64,000 bases of DNA from assembly GCF_045689245.1 (NCBI RefSeq), contig NZ_CP136865.1, forward strand, positions 2,418,001 through 2,482,000, in the 5' to 3' direction. Under the pieces are notes generated by a model. That model searched no databases, was not told the DNA's origin, and saw nothing but the letters and a program-made list of their open reading frames with translations. The DNA is from Congregibacter brevis. Its GTDB lineage: Bacteria; Pseudomonadota; Gammaproteobacteria; Pseudomonadales; Halieaceae. Both the position numbers and the translations under genes were made by a program. This document shows, piece by piece, positions 17,187 through 26,844 of the stretch. Within the stretch, counting starts at the first letter, position 1; every line of letters begins with the position of its first letter.

Positions 17187-18368
17187 ATGATGCACGACGA
17201 ACAAGCTGGGGTGCGTAGTCGAATGAGCGAAACAAAAAAAGCGAATAGCCTTCCCGAGGGCGTGGTTTTGCCACCACGGTTTCAGGAGTTCACCGGCGCT
17301 GAGCTCATGAGTCGATTTGTCTCGAGTGATGACGGGAGTGCGTTTTCATCGCTCTCGGAAGATTCGTCGGTCACGTGCACATGGCGCTGCCCCGGTGGAC
17401 ATGAATATCGAGAGACCCGTTCATCTCATCGCCGAAGTCGCGGTTGTCCTACTTGCGCGGGATCAGTTGCGACGCGTATGCCTGGATTACTGACTTTTTG
17501 GGATGATGATCTCAATGATTGCTCACCCACAGATATCTCCGCCTACGATCGCGAAAGGCGTTTTTGGCGCTGCGAGAATGGCCACACATTTGCGCGCGCA
17601 CCTTATCGAGTGCTGTCCACCGGGCATCGCTGCCAGGAGTGTCGTCGGGAAGGGAAAACTGAGTGGAAGATCGCTGGAAAGAAGGATCCCTCCCTTAGCC
17701 TGGTTGATACTCACCCCGAGCTGGTAGCGCAGTGGGACTATCAGCGCAACGCGCGGGGACCAGAAGAGTTTGCACCGGGAAGTCAGCGTGAAGCCTTTTG
17801 GAAATGTGACAACGGGCATTCGTGGAGCTCTCCTATTTGTCACCGGACAAGCACTGCTCGCCATCAGGCCACTTGCCAGTCGTGCAAGGCCATAGCGTTT
17901 AGCGCGCCGGAACTTGCGAAGGAACTGCATCCCACGCTCAATCCGCTGGACACCGCGATTACCCAGCGCAAGAGTTCCAACGAGCCACTCCATTGGCTTT
18001 GCGATAGGGGGCATGTGTTCAGCGCTTCCGTAGTGGCGCGTTTGCGCGCCAATTATCCGGCGTCCTGCAATAAGTGTCGGGCGATCGCTGTGAAAGCACC
18101 TAACTTGATCGGCGCCTGCTGGGCTGCAGAGCTTAACGGCGGACTTGATCCAGAGGTGCTGGGGACCTCGAGTCCCGAGGAGGCCTATTGGGTGAAGTTG
18201 CAGTACTTAAGTGTTGCGGTAGATCAACGCGAACCGAAGCACTATGAACGAACCAGGATAGGGTATCGATATCGCAGGTACCTTCGGAATCGTGTCCGCG
18301 AGGATTCTCTGATGTTGGCGGCGCAAGAGGCGCAGGATAACCTGCTCACTGGGCCGGCAAGCGCTTAG
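17187..18368 (+). CDS. Tandem treble-clef / zinc-ribbon protein (DUF4379-like)
   Basis: 393 aa without signal or membrane segment. About four repeats share the pattern W-x-C-x2-G-H ... C-x2-C: CTWRCPGGHEY...CPTC, FWRCENGHTF...CQEC, FWKCDNGHSW...CQSC and HWLCDRGHVF...CNKC. This matches the probable zinc-ribbon family DUF4379, sometimes found next to nuclease domains; no nuclease motif is seen here, and the C-terminal 70 residues are basic and unmatched. ATG 17187 is taken; 17190 and 17223 are alternatives. It sits between the response regulator (divergent) and the kinase (convergent). DNA or RNA binding is likely, the role unknown. Confidence 0.75.
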   Translation: MMHDEQAGVRSRMSETKKANSLPEGVVLPPRFQEFTGAELMSRFVSSDDGSAFSSLSEDSSVTCTWRCPGGHEYRETRSSHRRSRGCPTCAGSVATRMPGLLTFWDDDLNDCSPTDISAYDRERRFWRCENGHTFARAPYRVLSTGHRCQECRREGKTEWKIAGKKDPSLSLVDTHPELVAQWDYQRNARGPEEFAPGSQREAFWKCDNGHSWSSPICHRTSTARHQATCQSCKAIAFSAPELAKELHPTLNPLDTAITQRKSSNEPLHWLCDRGHVFSASVVARLRANYPASCNKCRAIAVKAPNLIGACWAAELNGGLDPEVLGTSSPEEAYWVKLQYLSVAVDQREPKHYERTRIGYRYRRYLRNRVREDSLMLAAQEAQDNLLTGPASA

Positions 18369-18405
18369 TTGCGAATTCCCTGAGCGCAGCGGAGTAAGGT
18401 TGCGC

Positions 18406-21400
18406 TCAGATTTGCTCGACAGCTGCGTCAGCGGCCGAGGAAGGTGCTGGTGAAGACGCGGGTGACTCAGGCGCCGACATGATGCCCTTCGATTTCAGAA
18501 TGAGCTCAAAGTTCATACCGTCGTCGTTATAGAGACGTGGCTCTCCACCTAGCTCTCTGGCTAATCCCACGATCTGGCCGAAGCCTTTGAGCTCGGAGTA
18601 ACGCTTGCGTACGAGCGCGGCTGTTATTTCCTCAGGCCCCAAGCCTTCACCGTTGTCACGGTAGTGAAATCTTACTTCGTTCTTGATGCCACAGGTCTTC
18701 AATGAAATCGATGCGAGGTGGAGAGCGTCGGTCTGGTTAGTGTGTTTGTAAGTATTCGTGAGTAACTCATTGACGATCAACCCGAGGTATTGTGCTTTCG
18801 AGTAGGTGAGGTAAATGTCATCAAGATCTAGCTCAATGGGTCTCCCATCAATATCGTGGAACAAGTCACGGACGCCGTGACTCACCCGTTGGATCATCGT
18901 CGCGACGTTAACGTCTGTCCGATCTGAGCGCTGCAATAACTGGTGTACAGCTTTCTGAACCTTGAGTCGTGCGTTCAGGTTTGCCAGAGACTCCTTGGTT
19001 TCTGTTTGCTTTGCTGAGCGTTGCATGGAGCTCACATTGGCGGAGAAATTGGTCAGGAGATTGCCTACTCGGTGGTGCAGTTCCCGCAGCAGGATCTCTT
19101 TCTCACTGAGGCGGCCACGCATCTCCGCTTCAAATATCTCTCGCTTACGACCCGCCTCCGCGAGCATCTTGGCCTGATTGTCGCGACTGCGCCGTTGCAT
19201 AGTCAGCAGTACGGCAGCCATAAACAGTATGCCTGGTATTACATATCGAAGATCAAAGAACCAAAGAATGTAGATCGGAGGTTTGACGTCTATGGTGACC
19301 GATAGCGGTTGCGAAGCGATGTCCCCATTAGTATCGATCATCGCTATCTCGATGGGGACTTCTCCCCAAGACTGCTGCCTTGTGAGCTGGATAGTTGGCC
19401 CGCTTTGGGGGAGCCACTCGTCGGTTCCTGCGTAACGCATCGCGTGGTTAAGTTCGATGGCTTGCACGTGATCGTCATAGCCATAGTTTATCTCGAGTAA
19501 ACCGTTGGATGCCGCTGAATAGTCCACCGATAAAGTGGCTTTGCTGCCATTGTCGCTGAATACCGCGGGACCAAAGGGGTCTCCGTTAAGGGTGCTGTCT
19601 GTCCAAAACAGCCGCAGCTTGTCTTTGGAAGACCGAATAGACTCTTTGAACACGACCGGGACTTTTGCAGAGATAAACAGTCGATCACCGTTCGGTGCCC
19701 GAAGGTTTGCGTGAGGGCTGTAATCAAACTCGTTGGATGGAAGGCCATCGGCATAGGTTAGGTGGGCGAGCATTTCCTGCTTACTTAGATCAAAGGTATA
19801 GATACCTTGATTGGTTGCAACCCAGAGGGAATTCTCCTCATCCATCATGAGATGCCAGATAGTGCTCCGTTCCAGGTACTGTTCGATCACAGCTATTTTT
19901 TGAGGCGCGTAGCGCTGGCTTTGAAGCATTCCCTGACTCAGATGCCGAACCCCCACGTTTTCAATTCCCAGGAACACACCGCCATTGCCATCGGGTTCCA
20001 CAGCGAACACGATGCCGTCGGGTAATTCTTCGATGATGTGTTTCGTGTAGTGACCGTCTACGTCGCGCTCAAGAAAAAACGCTGCATTTTGATCGACTGC
20101 AATGTAGCGGCTATCACTCAACCGATAGACGCCGATTAAGGTTTCTTCATCAGAGACTTGAGTCATTTCTATTTGCGGTGGGGCGCTGGGTGTATTGAGG
20201 ATGCTAATCTCATAAAGGCCCAGAAAATAAAATGACCCCAGCCATGTGTCGGGGCCTACTTCAGCGAGACCGCTAAGTCCCACACCCTGCATACTTTTAC
20301 CATCCGCAGTTTCCGTGAGGTTCGTTACCAAGCCGTTACTTCGATCGACGACATCCATGCCGCCGACGAGGTAACCCGCGAGCAAGTTTTTCTCGCTTAC
20401 AGCCATTGCGGTGATTGGGCTTTGTCCTACCGATTCGGGGTTTATGCGCAACTTCTCTCGAGACTCACGAGGCAGTGTTTCGCGAAGCTCACTAAAACTT
20501 TGACCTTCTAAATCTCCGACCCACAAGTTTTGTCCGCCCAGGAATAGTTCATCGTCGGAGGCTGCAAGACTCATAATGACACCCGCATCGTAGGCGCTCG
20601 CTGTCTGTAAAACGGTGAAGCTGGTGTCCAGAGCGTAGTACAGGCCGTAGTAAGTACCTATCCATATGTTCCCCACCGCATCCACGGATATGGTTCGAAC
20701 CTCGTTGCCTCTACCGGGAAGCCTAACAATGTCCGTAACGCCATTTTTCAGGCGAACAATGCTGGGGCCCGCAGCGAACCATGCGCTGGTGGGTGTTTCG
20801 GCAGCCATCGCGCGGTAATACCCCTGGGAGTCCCCGCGTAGGGGATTAATGTTCGAGGAAACGGTAGTGGTTCTAGTCGAGTCGTCTCCCAACGGGGAGT
20901 AAACGAGGCCCTCTTCTCTGTCTAACCAGATTAGCGACTCATTATCTGTTTCCAGTTGTATCACCGGACTTGCGGACTGCCGAGTGGAGATAAGCTCGAA
21001 AGCGTTGTCGGTAAACTTCATTCGATAGATTCGCCCGGACATTCCCCCTACAAAAACATCGCCACCGAAAACTGTTGCCGAAAGCAAGTTTTCATCGGCC
21101 AGAAAATCGATGTCGCTAAAAATTTGGACATCGGCATCGTTGACTAAAACGATCGTGCCGCCGTTACATACAGCTAATAGAGAGCCGCTGAAGTCGATGA
21201 TCTCGAGAACGTCCAGTGAGGTAGCAAAGCTCTCATCTGACTGAACGACGATACTGAAATTCTCGGCATCTTTTTCCAGCTTTGAGATGCCTCTTGTAGT
21301 CCCGACCCAAATGTTGCCCTGAAGGTCCTCGTGGATTGTGTTGACGACCCCTGAGGGTAAGCCATAGGTCCCGTCGCGTGTCTGTCGCCAAGTAGTCTGT

Positions 21401-21681
21401 TGGCCTGACTTGTATTGAACGAGTCCTTCTCGGGTTCCAGCCCAAAGGTAGCCGCCCCGGCTCACGTGTACCGTACGAACGGACGCCTGGGGCAACTCAA
21501 TGTCGTCAAAAGGGCGCACCACAAACGCTTCTCGCACAACGGAACTTACGGAGCCGCTAGAGTAGGTGGCCTGTTCTGGGGTTAAGTCAGGGGGAGGGCT
21601 GGGTACGCGTGCCTCTGCAGCGACCTGCGGAAAAAACGCAGTAAAAATGATGCAAAGAAGAGTGAGAGAGACGACGCGCAT
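18406..21681 (-). CDS. Sensor histidine kinase with periplasmic beta-propeller (HisKA_2 type)
   Basis: 1091 aa. Signal peptide at 1-23 (LTLLCIIFTAFFPQVAAEA), then about 600 residues of two-component-regulator propeller repeats (WVGTTRGISKLE, WIGTYYGLYYAL, WVATNQGIYTF), a Y_Y_Y-like sandwich near 690-790 and one membrane span (IPGILFMAAVLLTM). The cytoplasmic part has the HisKA_2 H-box ELHHRVGNLLTNF (His869/His870), N-box NELLTNTYKH and a G-box YRDNGEGLGPEE. Such kinases often sense polymers or signals in the periplasm. It lies 45 bases after tetR on the same strand and has no adjacent co-oriented regulator; the response regulator at 15787-17028 is the nearest candidate. Confidence 0.9.
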   Translation of the reverse strand: MRVVSLTLLCIIFTAFFPQVAAEARVPSPPPDLTPEQATYSSGSVSSVVREAFVVRPFDDIELPQASVRTVHVSRGGYLWAGTREGLVQYKSGQQTTWRQTRDGTYGLPSGVVNTIHEDLQGNIWVGTTRGISKLEKDAENFSIVVQSDESFATSLDVLEIIDFSGSLLAVCNGGTIVLVNDADVQIFSDIDFLADENLLSATVFGGDVFVGGMSGRIYRMKFTDNAFELISTRQSASPVIQLETDNESLIWLDREEGLVYSPLGDDSTRTTTVSSNINPLRGDSQGYYRAMAAETPTSAWFAAGPSIVRLKNGVTDIVRLPGRGNEVRTISVDAVGNIWIGTYYGLYYALDTSFTVLQTASAYDAGVIMSLAASDDELFLGGQNLWVGDLEGQSFSELRETLPRESREKLRINPESVGQSPITAMAVSEKNLLAGYLVGGMDVVDRSNGLVTNLTETADGKSMQGVGLSGLAEVGPDTWLGSFYFLGLYEISILNTPSAPPQIEMTQVSDEETLIGVYRLSDSRYIAVDQNAAFFLERDVDGHYTKHIIEELPDGIVFAVEPDGNGGVFLGIENVGVRHLSQGMLQSQRYAPQKIAVIEQYLERSTIWHLMMDEENSLWVATNQGIYTFDLSKQEMLAHLTYADGLPSNEFDYSPHANLRAPNGDRLFISAKVPVVFKESIRSSKDKLRLFWTDSTLNGDPFGPAVFSDNGSKATLSVDYSAASNGLLEINYGYDDHVQAIELNHAMRYAGTDEWLPQSGPTIQLTRQQSWGEVPIEIAMIDTNGDIASQPLSVTIDVKPPIYILWFFDLRYVIPGILFMAAVLLTMQRRSRDNQAKMLAEAGRKREIFEAEMRGRLSEKEILLRELHHRVGNLLTNFSANVSSMQRSAKQTETKESLANLNARLKVQKAVHQLLQRSDRTDVNVATMIQRVSHGVRDLFHDIDGRPIELDLDDIYLTYSKAQYLGLIVNELLTNTYKHTNQTDALHLASISLKTCGIKNEVRFHYRDNGEGLGPEEITAALVRKRYSELKGFGQIVGLARELGGEPRLYNDDGMNFELILKSKGIMSAPESPASSPAPSSAADAAVEQI

Positions 21682-21726
21682 GGGGCAGGACAGTGAAATC
21701 GCGAGGGGCTGTGCGCCCCAGTGTAT

Positions 21727-22356
21727 CTAAGGTGGAGGCATTTCACAGGAGTTTTGTAGCCCGGCCATGAATATCCGTGTGCTGCTATCCAGCATCGCGG
21801 GTATGTCTGCGTCGGGATAAAAGTAGGGCAACTTTCCACTCATGGAAATCGCACTCATGCCGTGAACCATCGACCAAAGCTTCACGGAAAGGTCCAGTTC
21901 ATCAATACCCTGAAGACCCTGCTCCGTGACGTAGGCCCCAACGGCGTCTACGAGCATGTAAAACCCCGATGATTTTTTGTCAAAGCTATCCACATCCATC
22001 GCGCGAGCACCAATGTCGCCCCACATGAGGTCATAAAAGGCAGCTTTTTCGATAACGTACTCGAGGTAAGCAAGTCCTATCGCAATGATGCTTTCGACGC
22101 TGCCTTGTTGCGTACTATTGACAGCTTCCTGAACACGCTCCCCGAGTCCATAGTAGGCAAGCTGGCTGACTGCTTCGAGCAGCGCATCGCGATCCCGGAA
22201 GTGTCGATAGGGAGCCGCGTTGCTGACGCCCGCCTGACGGGCGGCGTCTGCCATAGCAAAGTTCAAAGAGCCGCTGGCTTCAATGAGTTCGGACGCAGCC
22301 AGGATCAGGGTGTTGCGCAAATCGCCATGGTGATAGGTCTTGGCCGCGAGGCTCAC
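21727..22356 (-). CDS. TetR-family transcriptional regulator
   Basis: 209 aa. N-terminal helix-turn-helix: HGDLRNTLILAASELIE, then MADAARQAGVSNAAPYRHFRDRDALLEAV. The C-terminal part resembles the WHG-type ligand domain (LWSMVHGMSAISM). Its ATG overlaps the stop of the RND pump gene by four bases, so it is the last gene of the adaptor-pump-regulator operon, which implies autoregulation through the operators at 26699-26738. Ligand unknown, probably a substrate of the pump. Confidence 0.92.
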   Translation of the reverse strand: MSLAAKTYHHGDLRNTLILAASELIEASGSLNFAMADAARQAGVSNAAPYRHFRDRDALLEAVSQLAYYGLGERVQEAVNSTQQGSVESIIAIGLAYLEYVIEKAAFYDLMWGDIGARAMDVDSFDKKSSGFYMLVDAVGAYVTEQGLQGIDELDLSVKLWSMVHGMSAISMSGKLPYFYPDADIPAMLDSSTRIFMAGLQNSCEMPPP

Positions 22357-25300
22357 GCAACATTACTCATGGCTTGGATACGCTCGCTGTCGAGCAACGT
22401 CGGGTGTTGCTCAGCCTGAAGGCGGCGGTGTTTCCGTCGGTAGCAAAGAATAAACATAGGAGGAATATAAAAGAACGAGACCACCGTTGATAGTAAAACC
22501 CCGCCCGCGATAGCCATAGCAAAGGGCGGCCAAAACTGGCTGCCCTCCAATATCAGGGGTAGAAACCCACCAAAGGTCGTGATGGTGGTGGAGACGATAT
22601 GGCGGCTCGAATCCATCACCACAGCTCGAACAGCATCTGGCTCGCCTCGAGCGGCACGCGTATCCAACTGTAGCGCCGTGAGGATGATGATCGCGGCGTT
22701 GATGGATACGCCTATAGATCCAATGACACCGATGAGGGCCTGCACGCCAAAGGGATAGCGGAAAATAGCGAGAGATAGCAGACTCAATCCCATGGATAAG
22801 ACGAACACCGAGAATGCTACCGCTGATAATCTCCAGGAGTTAAACGTGAGCACGATGGTTGCCAGCAATGCAGCGACTATCAGTCCCATGGGCGCAATGA
22901 TGTTCTGTACTACGCTGGCCCTGGCGTCGGAGTTGCCGCCAAATTGATAACGATAGCCGAAAGGCAGTACGACGGGATCTTCTTCAAGAATTGTCTGTAG
23001 ATCCTTAAGCGCGCCTTCGGCGAGTACTCCGCGAGTAACAAAGCCTTGTACTGTGTTGATGCGTTCTCCGTCTCTGCGTGTAATGGGGCTGTTGGCAGGC
23101 TCAAGACTAAATCGTCCAAGAGTACTTAGGCTGATGCTTTGCAGGGTTCGACTATCACCGTCGGAAGACGGTAAGGGGAGTCGGATGCTGGCGATTTGCT
23201 CAGGGTCTGCCCAGTCGGCTTCGTTGAGGCGGGCGCGCACGGGTAGGCGTTGCGTGCCCTCCAGGATCTCTCCACCAACGCGCCCTCGAAGTGCGGCGTC
23301 TAAGGTTTCTGCGACGGTGGCCAGGTCGAGTCCAGCCATGCGGACCCGCTGTTCATCCAGTTTAAAGACAAGCTTCGGGGCTCCCGCAACTAAGCCGGTA
23401 TTGCTGTGAGTGATGTCGGGTACTCGCTCCATGCGCAGACGAAACTCCTCCCCAAGCTGGCGAAGGGTTTCGAGGTCAGGACCTAGCACATCAATCTCTA
23501 GGGGCGCGGCAACCGGCGGTCCCTGCTCGATCCCCAGCACCACAATGCGAGCTTGAGGGTACTCTGCATCAAGTTCTGTTTGCAGCCTTCGGATCAGATC
23601 GTCCGTCTGGTTTTCGTCTCGCGTTAGAACCATGGCCTGAGCATAGCTGGGTATACCTTCCCGGTTGCGAACGATGTTGTAGTAAAACTGGGGCGAGCTT
23701 TCACCTACGGTCCAATCTACCCGCCGAATGAGTGGTTCGCCACGCAAGCGCTCGTCCAGTTCCTTCACAAGCCCGTAGGTATCCGTGATCGAACGTCCCG
23801 GGGGTAAGGTTACTTTGAGTGAGAGTTGGTCACGATCTGTTCCTGGGAAAAACTGAGCAGTGAGAGTGGGAAAGGCGAGGAAACCCGTCAATGGGAGGGC
23901 CAGAGCCAGAGCGACGGAGCCGCCGGGGTGGCGAATGGACCAGTCCAGAGCGCGGGATAGAGTGCGCCCGATGGCACCGCTTGACAGACCCGCTTCCCAC
24001 CAGTGAGAACCTTTATTGAGGCCTCCAGGGAGTAAGCGTGCGGCCAATACCGGCGTGATCACCAGAGCTAGCACTAGTGAAGATCCCAGCATAATGACTA
24101 CCGCTTTTGCGATAGAGCCCAAGAAGTCTCCTGCTGGCCCGGGCAAGATAACCATGGGAACAAAAGCGAGAATTGTTGTGGCGGTAGAAGAGAGCAGGGG
24201 AACGCGCATGCGGTGCACGGACTCGCCGATAGCGTCCAAAGGCGGTTCCTTTGCTAATAGACGTTTGCGTACTTCATCGGTCATTACGATAGAGCCGTCG
24301 ACCAACAGACCCAGTGCCACCACCAAGCCCGTCACTGACATTTGGTGAATTGGCAAGCCGATCTGGTTCATGACAACCAAAGACACCAGTGTGCATAGCG
24401 GCAGTATTACTGCGACAACAGTAGCTGCACGTAAACCCAAGGTAAATAAAAGTACGATCAGCACCAGTGCCACACCGATCGCGAGGTTACTCAATACTTC
24501 CTGAAGTCTAGCTTCCGTGTATGTGGCTTGATTGTAGCTGGTACTGATCTCAATTCCCGAAGGAGCCTGCGCTCGATAATCGTCGAGGAACACCTCGAAT
24601 TCGCGACTCCAGTTGTCGACCTGTTGTCCCTCGTTCATGGCCACGCCCAGCAAAATTCCACGCCGGCCATCCGTGTGGGCCAATGCCATCGGTGGTGTTT
24701 GTTGTGCCCGATAGACTCTAGCAATATCACCGACACTCACCGAGTTGGCATTGGAGTCAGTGCGGATGATCACGTTGGCTACACGCGCTGCGGAGTCGAA
24801 CTCGCCATCGATTTCGATCAGCAGATCGTTGACATCACCGCTTGCTCGACCTGACGCGCGGCGAGGGTCTGCGCCTCGAAGAGCCTGGGTGAGCTCTACC
24901 ATGCTTATTCCTCTGGCGAGCAGCGATTGTTCATTCACGTCTACACGAATTTCTTCGGAGGCCTCCCCGTAGACATCGACAAATTGCGTGCCAAAGAAGT
25001 TACGCGCGCGCTCGGCTAAATCCTCAGCGCTCCGGCTGAGGAGGGGGAGGGAGATTTCGTACCCCGGAGCCGATGTGAGGGCGATGATACGAACGTAGGC
25101 GGTGGTGCGTTCATTATCGAAAACCGGAGCGGCTACGCCCGCAGGGAACTGCCGGCTCGCATCGTCAACCGCGTCGCGTACTTCCGACCAGGCTCTTTCG
25201 ATGGCGCTGGGCTCTAGGGTGTCGTACAGCTCTATAACAATGGATGAAACACCGGTAGAGGACGTCGACTTTACTTCGTCCACCTCCGAAATAGCGCGCA

Positions 25301-25508
25301 GTTCTCGCTCCAGAGGTTTGCTGACAAGCGCCTCAATTCGAGCGGGCTCCGCACCTGGGAAAAACGTTGTCACCGACGCGACAAAGTTCGTGATTGTAGG
25401 GTCTTCCTGCCGTCCTAAAGAGCGCATGCTGGCAGCGCCAACCATCAGAATGACAATGACGGTAAGCCACAGGTAGCGGCTGTGAGAGTAGAGCAGTTTG
25501 GCGAGCAT
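22353..25508 (-). CDS. RND-family efflux pump, inner membrane transporter
   Basis: 1051 aa, normal for a proton-driven RND (AcrB/MexF superfamily) exporter. Twelve membrane spans can be placed: one at 10-28, two large periplasmic loops, and clusters at about 335-540 and 860-1020. The TM4 proton-relay region GLVVALGLLVDGSIVMTDEV has one aspartate at the position where AcrB has a pair (VDDAI), as in other divergent RND pumps. Preceded by its adaptor with two bases between, followed by an overlapping tetR. No outer-membrane factor is encoded nearby, so it must borrow a TolC-like channel. Substrate unknown. Confidence 0.93.
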   Translation of the reverse strand: MLAKLLYSHSRYLWLTVIVILMVGAASMRSLGRQEDPTITNFVASVTTFFPGAEPARIEALVSKPLERELRAISEVDEVKSTSSTGVSSIVIELYDTLEPSAIERAWSEVRDAVDDASRQFPAGVAAPVFDNERTTAYVRIIALTSAPGYEISLPLLSRSAEDLAERARNFFGTQFVDVYGEASEEIRVDVNEQSLLARGISMVELTQALRGADPRRASGRASGDVNDLLIEIDGEFDSAARVANVIIRTDSNANSVSVGDIARVYRAQQTPPMALAHTDGRRGILLGVAMNEGQQVDNWSREFEVFLDDYRAQAPSGIEISTSYNQATYTEARLQEVLSNLAIGVALVLIVLLFTLGLRAATVVAVILPLCTLVSLVVMNQIGLPIHQMSVTGLVVALGLLVDGSIVMTDEVRKRLLAKEPPLDAIGESVHRMRVPLLSSTATTILAFVPMVILPGPAGDFLGSIAKAVVIMLGSSLVLALVITPVLAARLLPGGLNKGSHWWEAGLSSGAIGRTLSRALDWSIRHPGGSVALALALPLTGFLAFPTLTAQFFPGTDRDQLSLKVTLPPGRSITDTYGLVKELDERLRGEPLIRRVDWTVGESSPQFYYNIVRNREGIPSYAQAMVLTRDENQTDDLIRRLQTELDAEYPQARIVVLGIEQGPPVAAPLEIDVLGPDLETLRQLGEEFRLRMERVPDITHSNTGLVAGAPKLVFKLDEQRVRMAGLDLATVAETLDAALRGRVGGEILEGTQRLPVRARLNEADWADPEQIASIRLPLPSSDGDSRTLQSISLSTLGRFSLEPANSPITRRDGERINTVQGFVTRGVLAEGALKDLQTILEEDPVVLPFGYRYQFGGNSDARASVVQNIIAPMGLIVAALLATIVLTFNSWRLSAVAFSVFVLSMGLSLLSLAIFRYPFGVQALIGVIGSIGVSINAAIIILTALQLDTRAARGEPDAVRAVVMDSSRHIVSTTITTFGGFLPLILEGSQFWPPFAMAIAGGVLLSTVVSFFYIPPMFILCYRRKHRRLQAEQHPTLLDSERIQAMSNVA

Positions 25509-25510
25509 GA

Positions 25511-26677
25511 TCAGAACTCCCGGCTGTTGTTGCGGCTCTGAGCCAGGGATCGATGTGCTGCTGGTATCGGCGCAACCAGCGTCCCGGGCGCGATGCGATG
25601 AACGCCGTCAGCAACGAGCCGGTCTCCGTTGTTCACGGATCCTCGGACGAAGGCGCGATCGCCGCTAACGTGGAGCACTTCTACGACCTCTCGCAATGCG
25701 AGAGTGCCTTCATCCCGATCTCGCAAAACCAGAACAGTCCAGATACCGCGCTCGCCTTCTATGAGTGCTGATAGGGGGAGCCAGCCACCCGTTTCCGGTT
25801 CCATACGGGGTAGGCTCACAGAAACCGGCTCACCGTCGAAGGCGTCGATATCGCCGGGCATAGAAAAAATCGCAACCGTAGTCATGCTGATTGGGTTTAC
25901 ATCTGAGCGAACCGCAATCAGGGGAGCGCGTAACTCGCGGTCTCTCCACTGCAGTGCGTAAGACTCTCCGATGGTGAGAAACTGTGCCTGTTCCACGGCC
26001 ACACCGATGTGTGCTTCACGGTTTTGTAGCGACGTGAGTGTAAACACGGGAGCTCCAGGCTGGGTGACTGCGCCGCGATCCAGAAGCTGCCGGCCGACTC
26101 GGGCAGCGTAGGGCGCTCGCAGTACGGATTTTTCGAGGTCGATGTCGAGAGCCTGAAGCTGCGCTTCGGCTGCAGACAACGCCGAACGGACCGCTTTCTC
26201 TGCCAGTCGTGTATCGTCATACAACTGTGCGGAAATAGCGCCGCTTCTAACTAACGGCGCCTGACGAACGGTCCGTGCGCTAGCCAGTTCCAGCTCAGCG
26301 CTTGCTTGATCAACGGTAGAGGCGGCAGCGCGTCGCCGAGCTTTTAGGGATTGCGTATCCAGCTTGGCAAGGGGGGCGCCAAGCTCTACCGCTTGTCCTT
26401 CATTAACCAAGACCTCTGCGATTGCGCCGGGCACTTCGAAACCTACCTGACTGCGGCTAGCGGCCTGCACCAGGCCCAGGAACTTTTGTTCCCGTTCAAA
26501 GCTTGTTTGTTCGGTAAAGAGGGTTTGCGCGACGGGCATAGGCGGGCGGAGATTAGCCGTCTCATCGGCAGAAACACGAGCGTGCAAGGCTAGTGTGACC
26601 GCGGTGGTTACACACACTGCAATGAGTAGCGCCAAAGCACTGCTGGTCCAGCGAGGCGGAGAGTATTTGGCAGTCAT
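25511..26677 (-). CDS. RND efflux periplasmic adaptor subunit (membrane fusion protein)
   Basis: 388 aa. N-terminal anchor or signal (ALALLIAVCVTTAVTLALHA), then biotinyl-lipoyl halves (GFEVPGAIAEVLVNEGQAVELGAPLAKLD and LRAPYAARVGRQLLDRGAVTQPGAPVF) flanking an alpha-hairpin (residues 110-180), then beta-barrel and membrane-proximal domains ending in GDRLVADGVHRIAPGTLV. It bridges the RND pump to an outer-membrane channel. First gene of the operon; two tandem palindromes lie 22 bases upstream of its start. Confidence 0.92.
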   Translation of the reverse strand: MTAKYSPPRWTSSALALLIAVCVTTAVTLALHARVSADETANLRPPMPVAQTLFTEQTSFEREQKFLGLVQAASRSQVGFEVPGAIAEVLVNEGQAVELGAPLAKLDTQSLKARRRAAASTVDQASAELELASARTVRQAPLVRSGAISAQLYDDTRLAEKAVRSALSAAEAQLQALDIDLEKSVLRAPYAARVGRQLLDRGAVTQPGAPVFTLTSLQNREAHIGVAVEQAQFLTIGESYALQWRDRELRAPLIAVRSDVNPISMTTVAIFSMPGDIDAFDGEPVSVSLPRMEPETGGWLPLSALIEGERGIWTVLVLRDRDEGTLALREVVEVLHVSGDRAFVRGSVNNGDRLVADGVHRIAPGTLVAPIPAAHRSLAQSRNNSREF

Positions 26678-26698
26678 GATGTGAGTCCAGGTTTGTTC

Positions 26699-26738
26699 AT
26701 GTTAGAGATGATAACATTGATGTTATAGACATTAACAT
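26699..26738. promoter_or_regulatory. Two tandem palindromic operators, likely for the TetR regulator
   Basis: ATGTTA-N7-TAACAT occurs twice in tandem (26699-26717 and 26720-26738), separated by two bases, with centres 21 bases apart (two helical turns). The inner half-sites also form the perfect ATAACAT-TG-ATGTTAT palindrome at 26711-26726. Located just upstream of the adaptor gene. Assignment to the TetR protein is inference from context. Confidence 0.75.
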
Positions 26739-26844
26739 CTACGCGATGGGGTGAGCGCTGGATGCGTTTAATGGAGGTTTTGACGAGAGCTTTTCCCTAG
26801 ATGCTGGACATTTTATGGACAAAACGCTGACGTAACGCTGCGCC

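Noticed and set aside
17174..17191. TTGACA and TATGAT upstream of the zinc-ribbon gene
   Set aside because: Only six bases separate the two, so they cannot be a -35/-10 pair.
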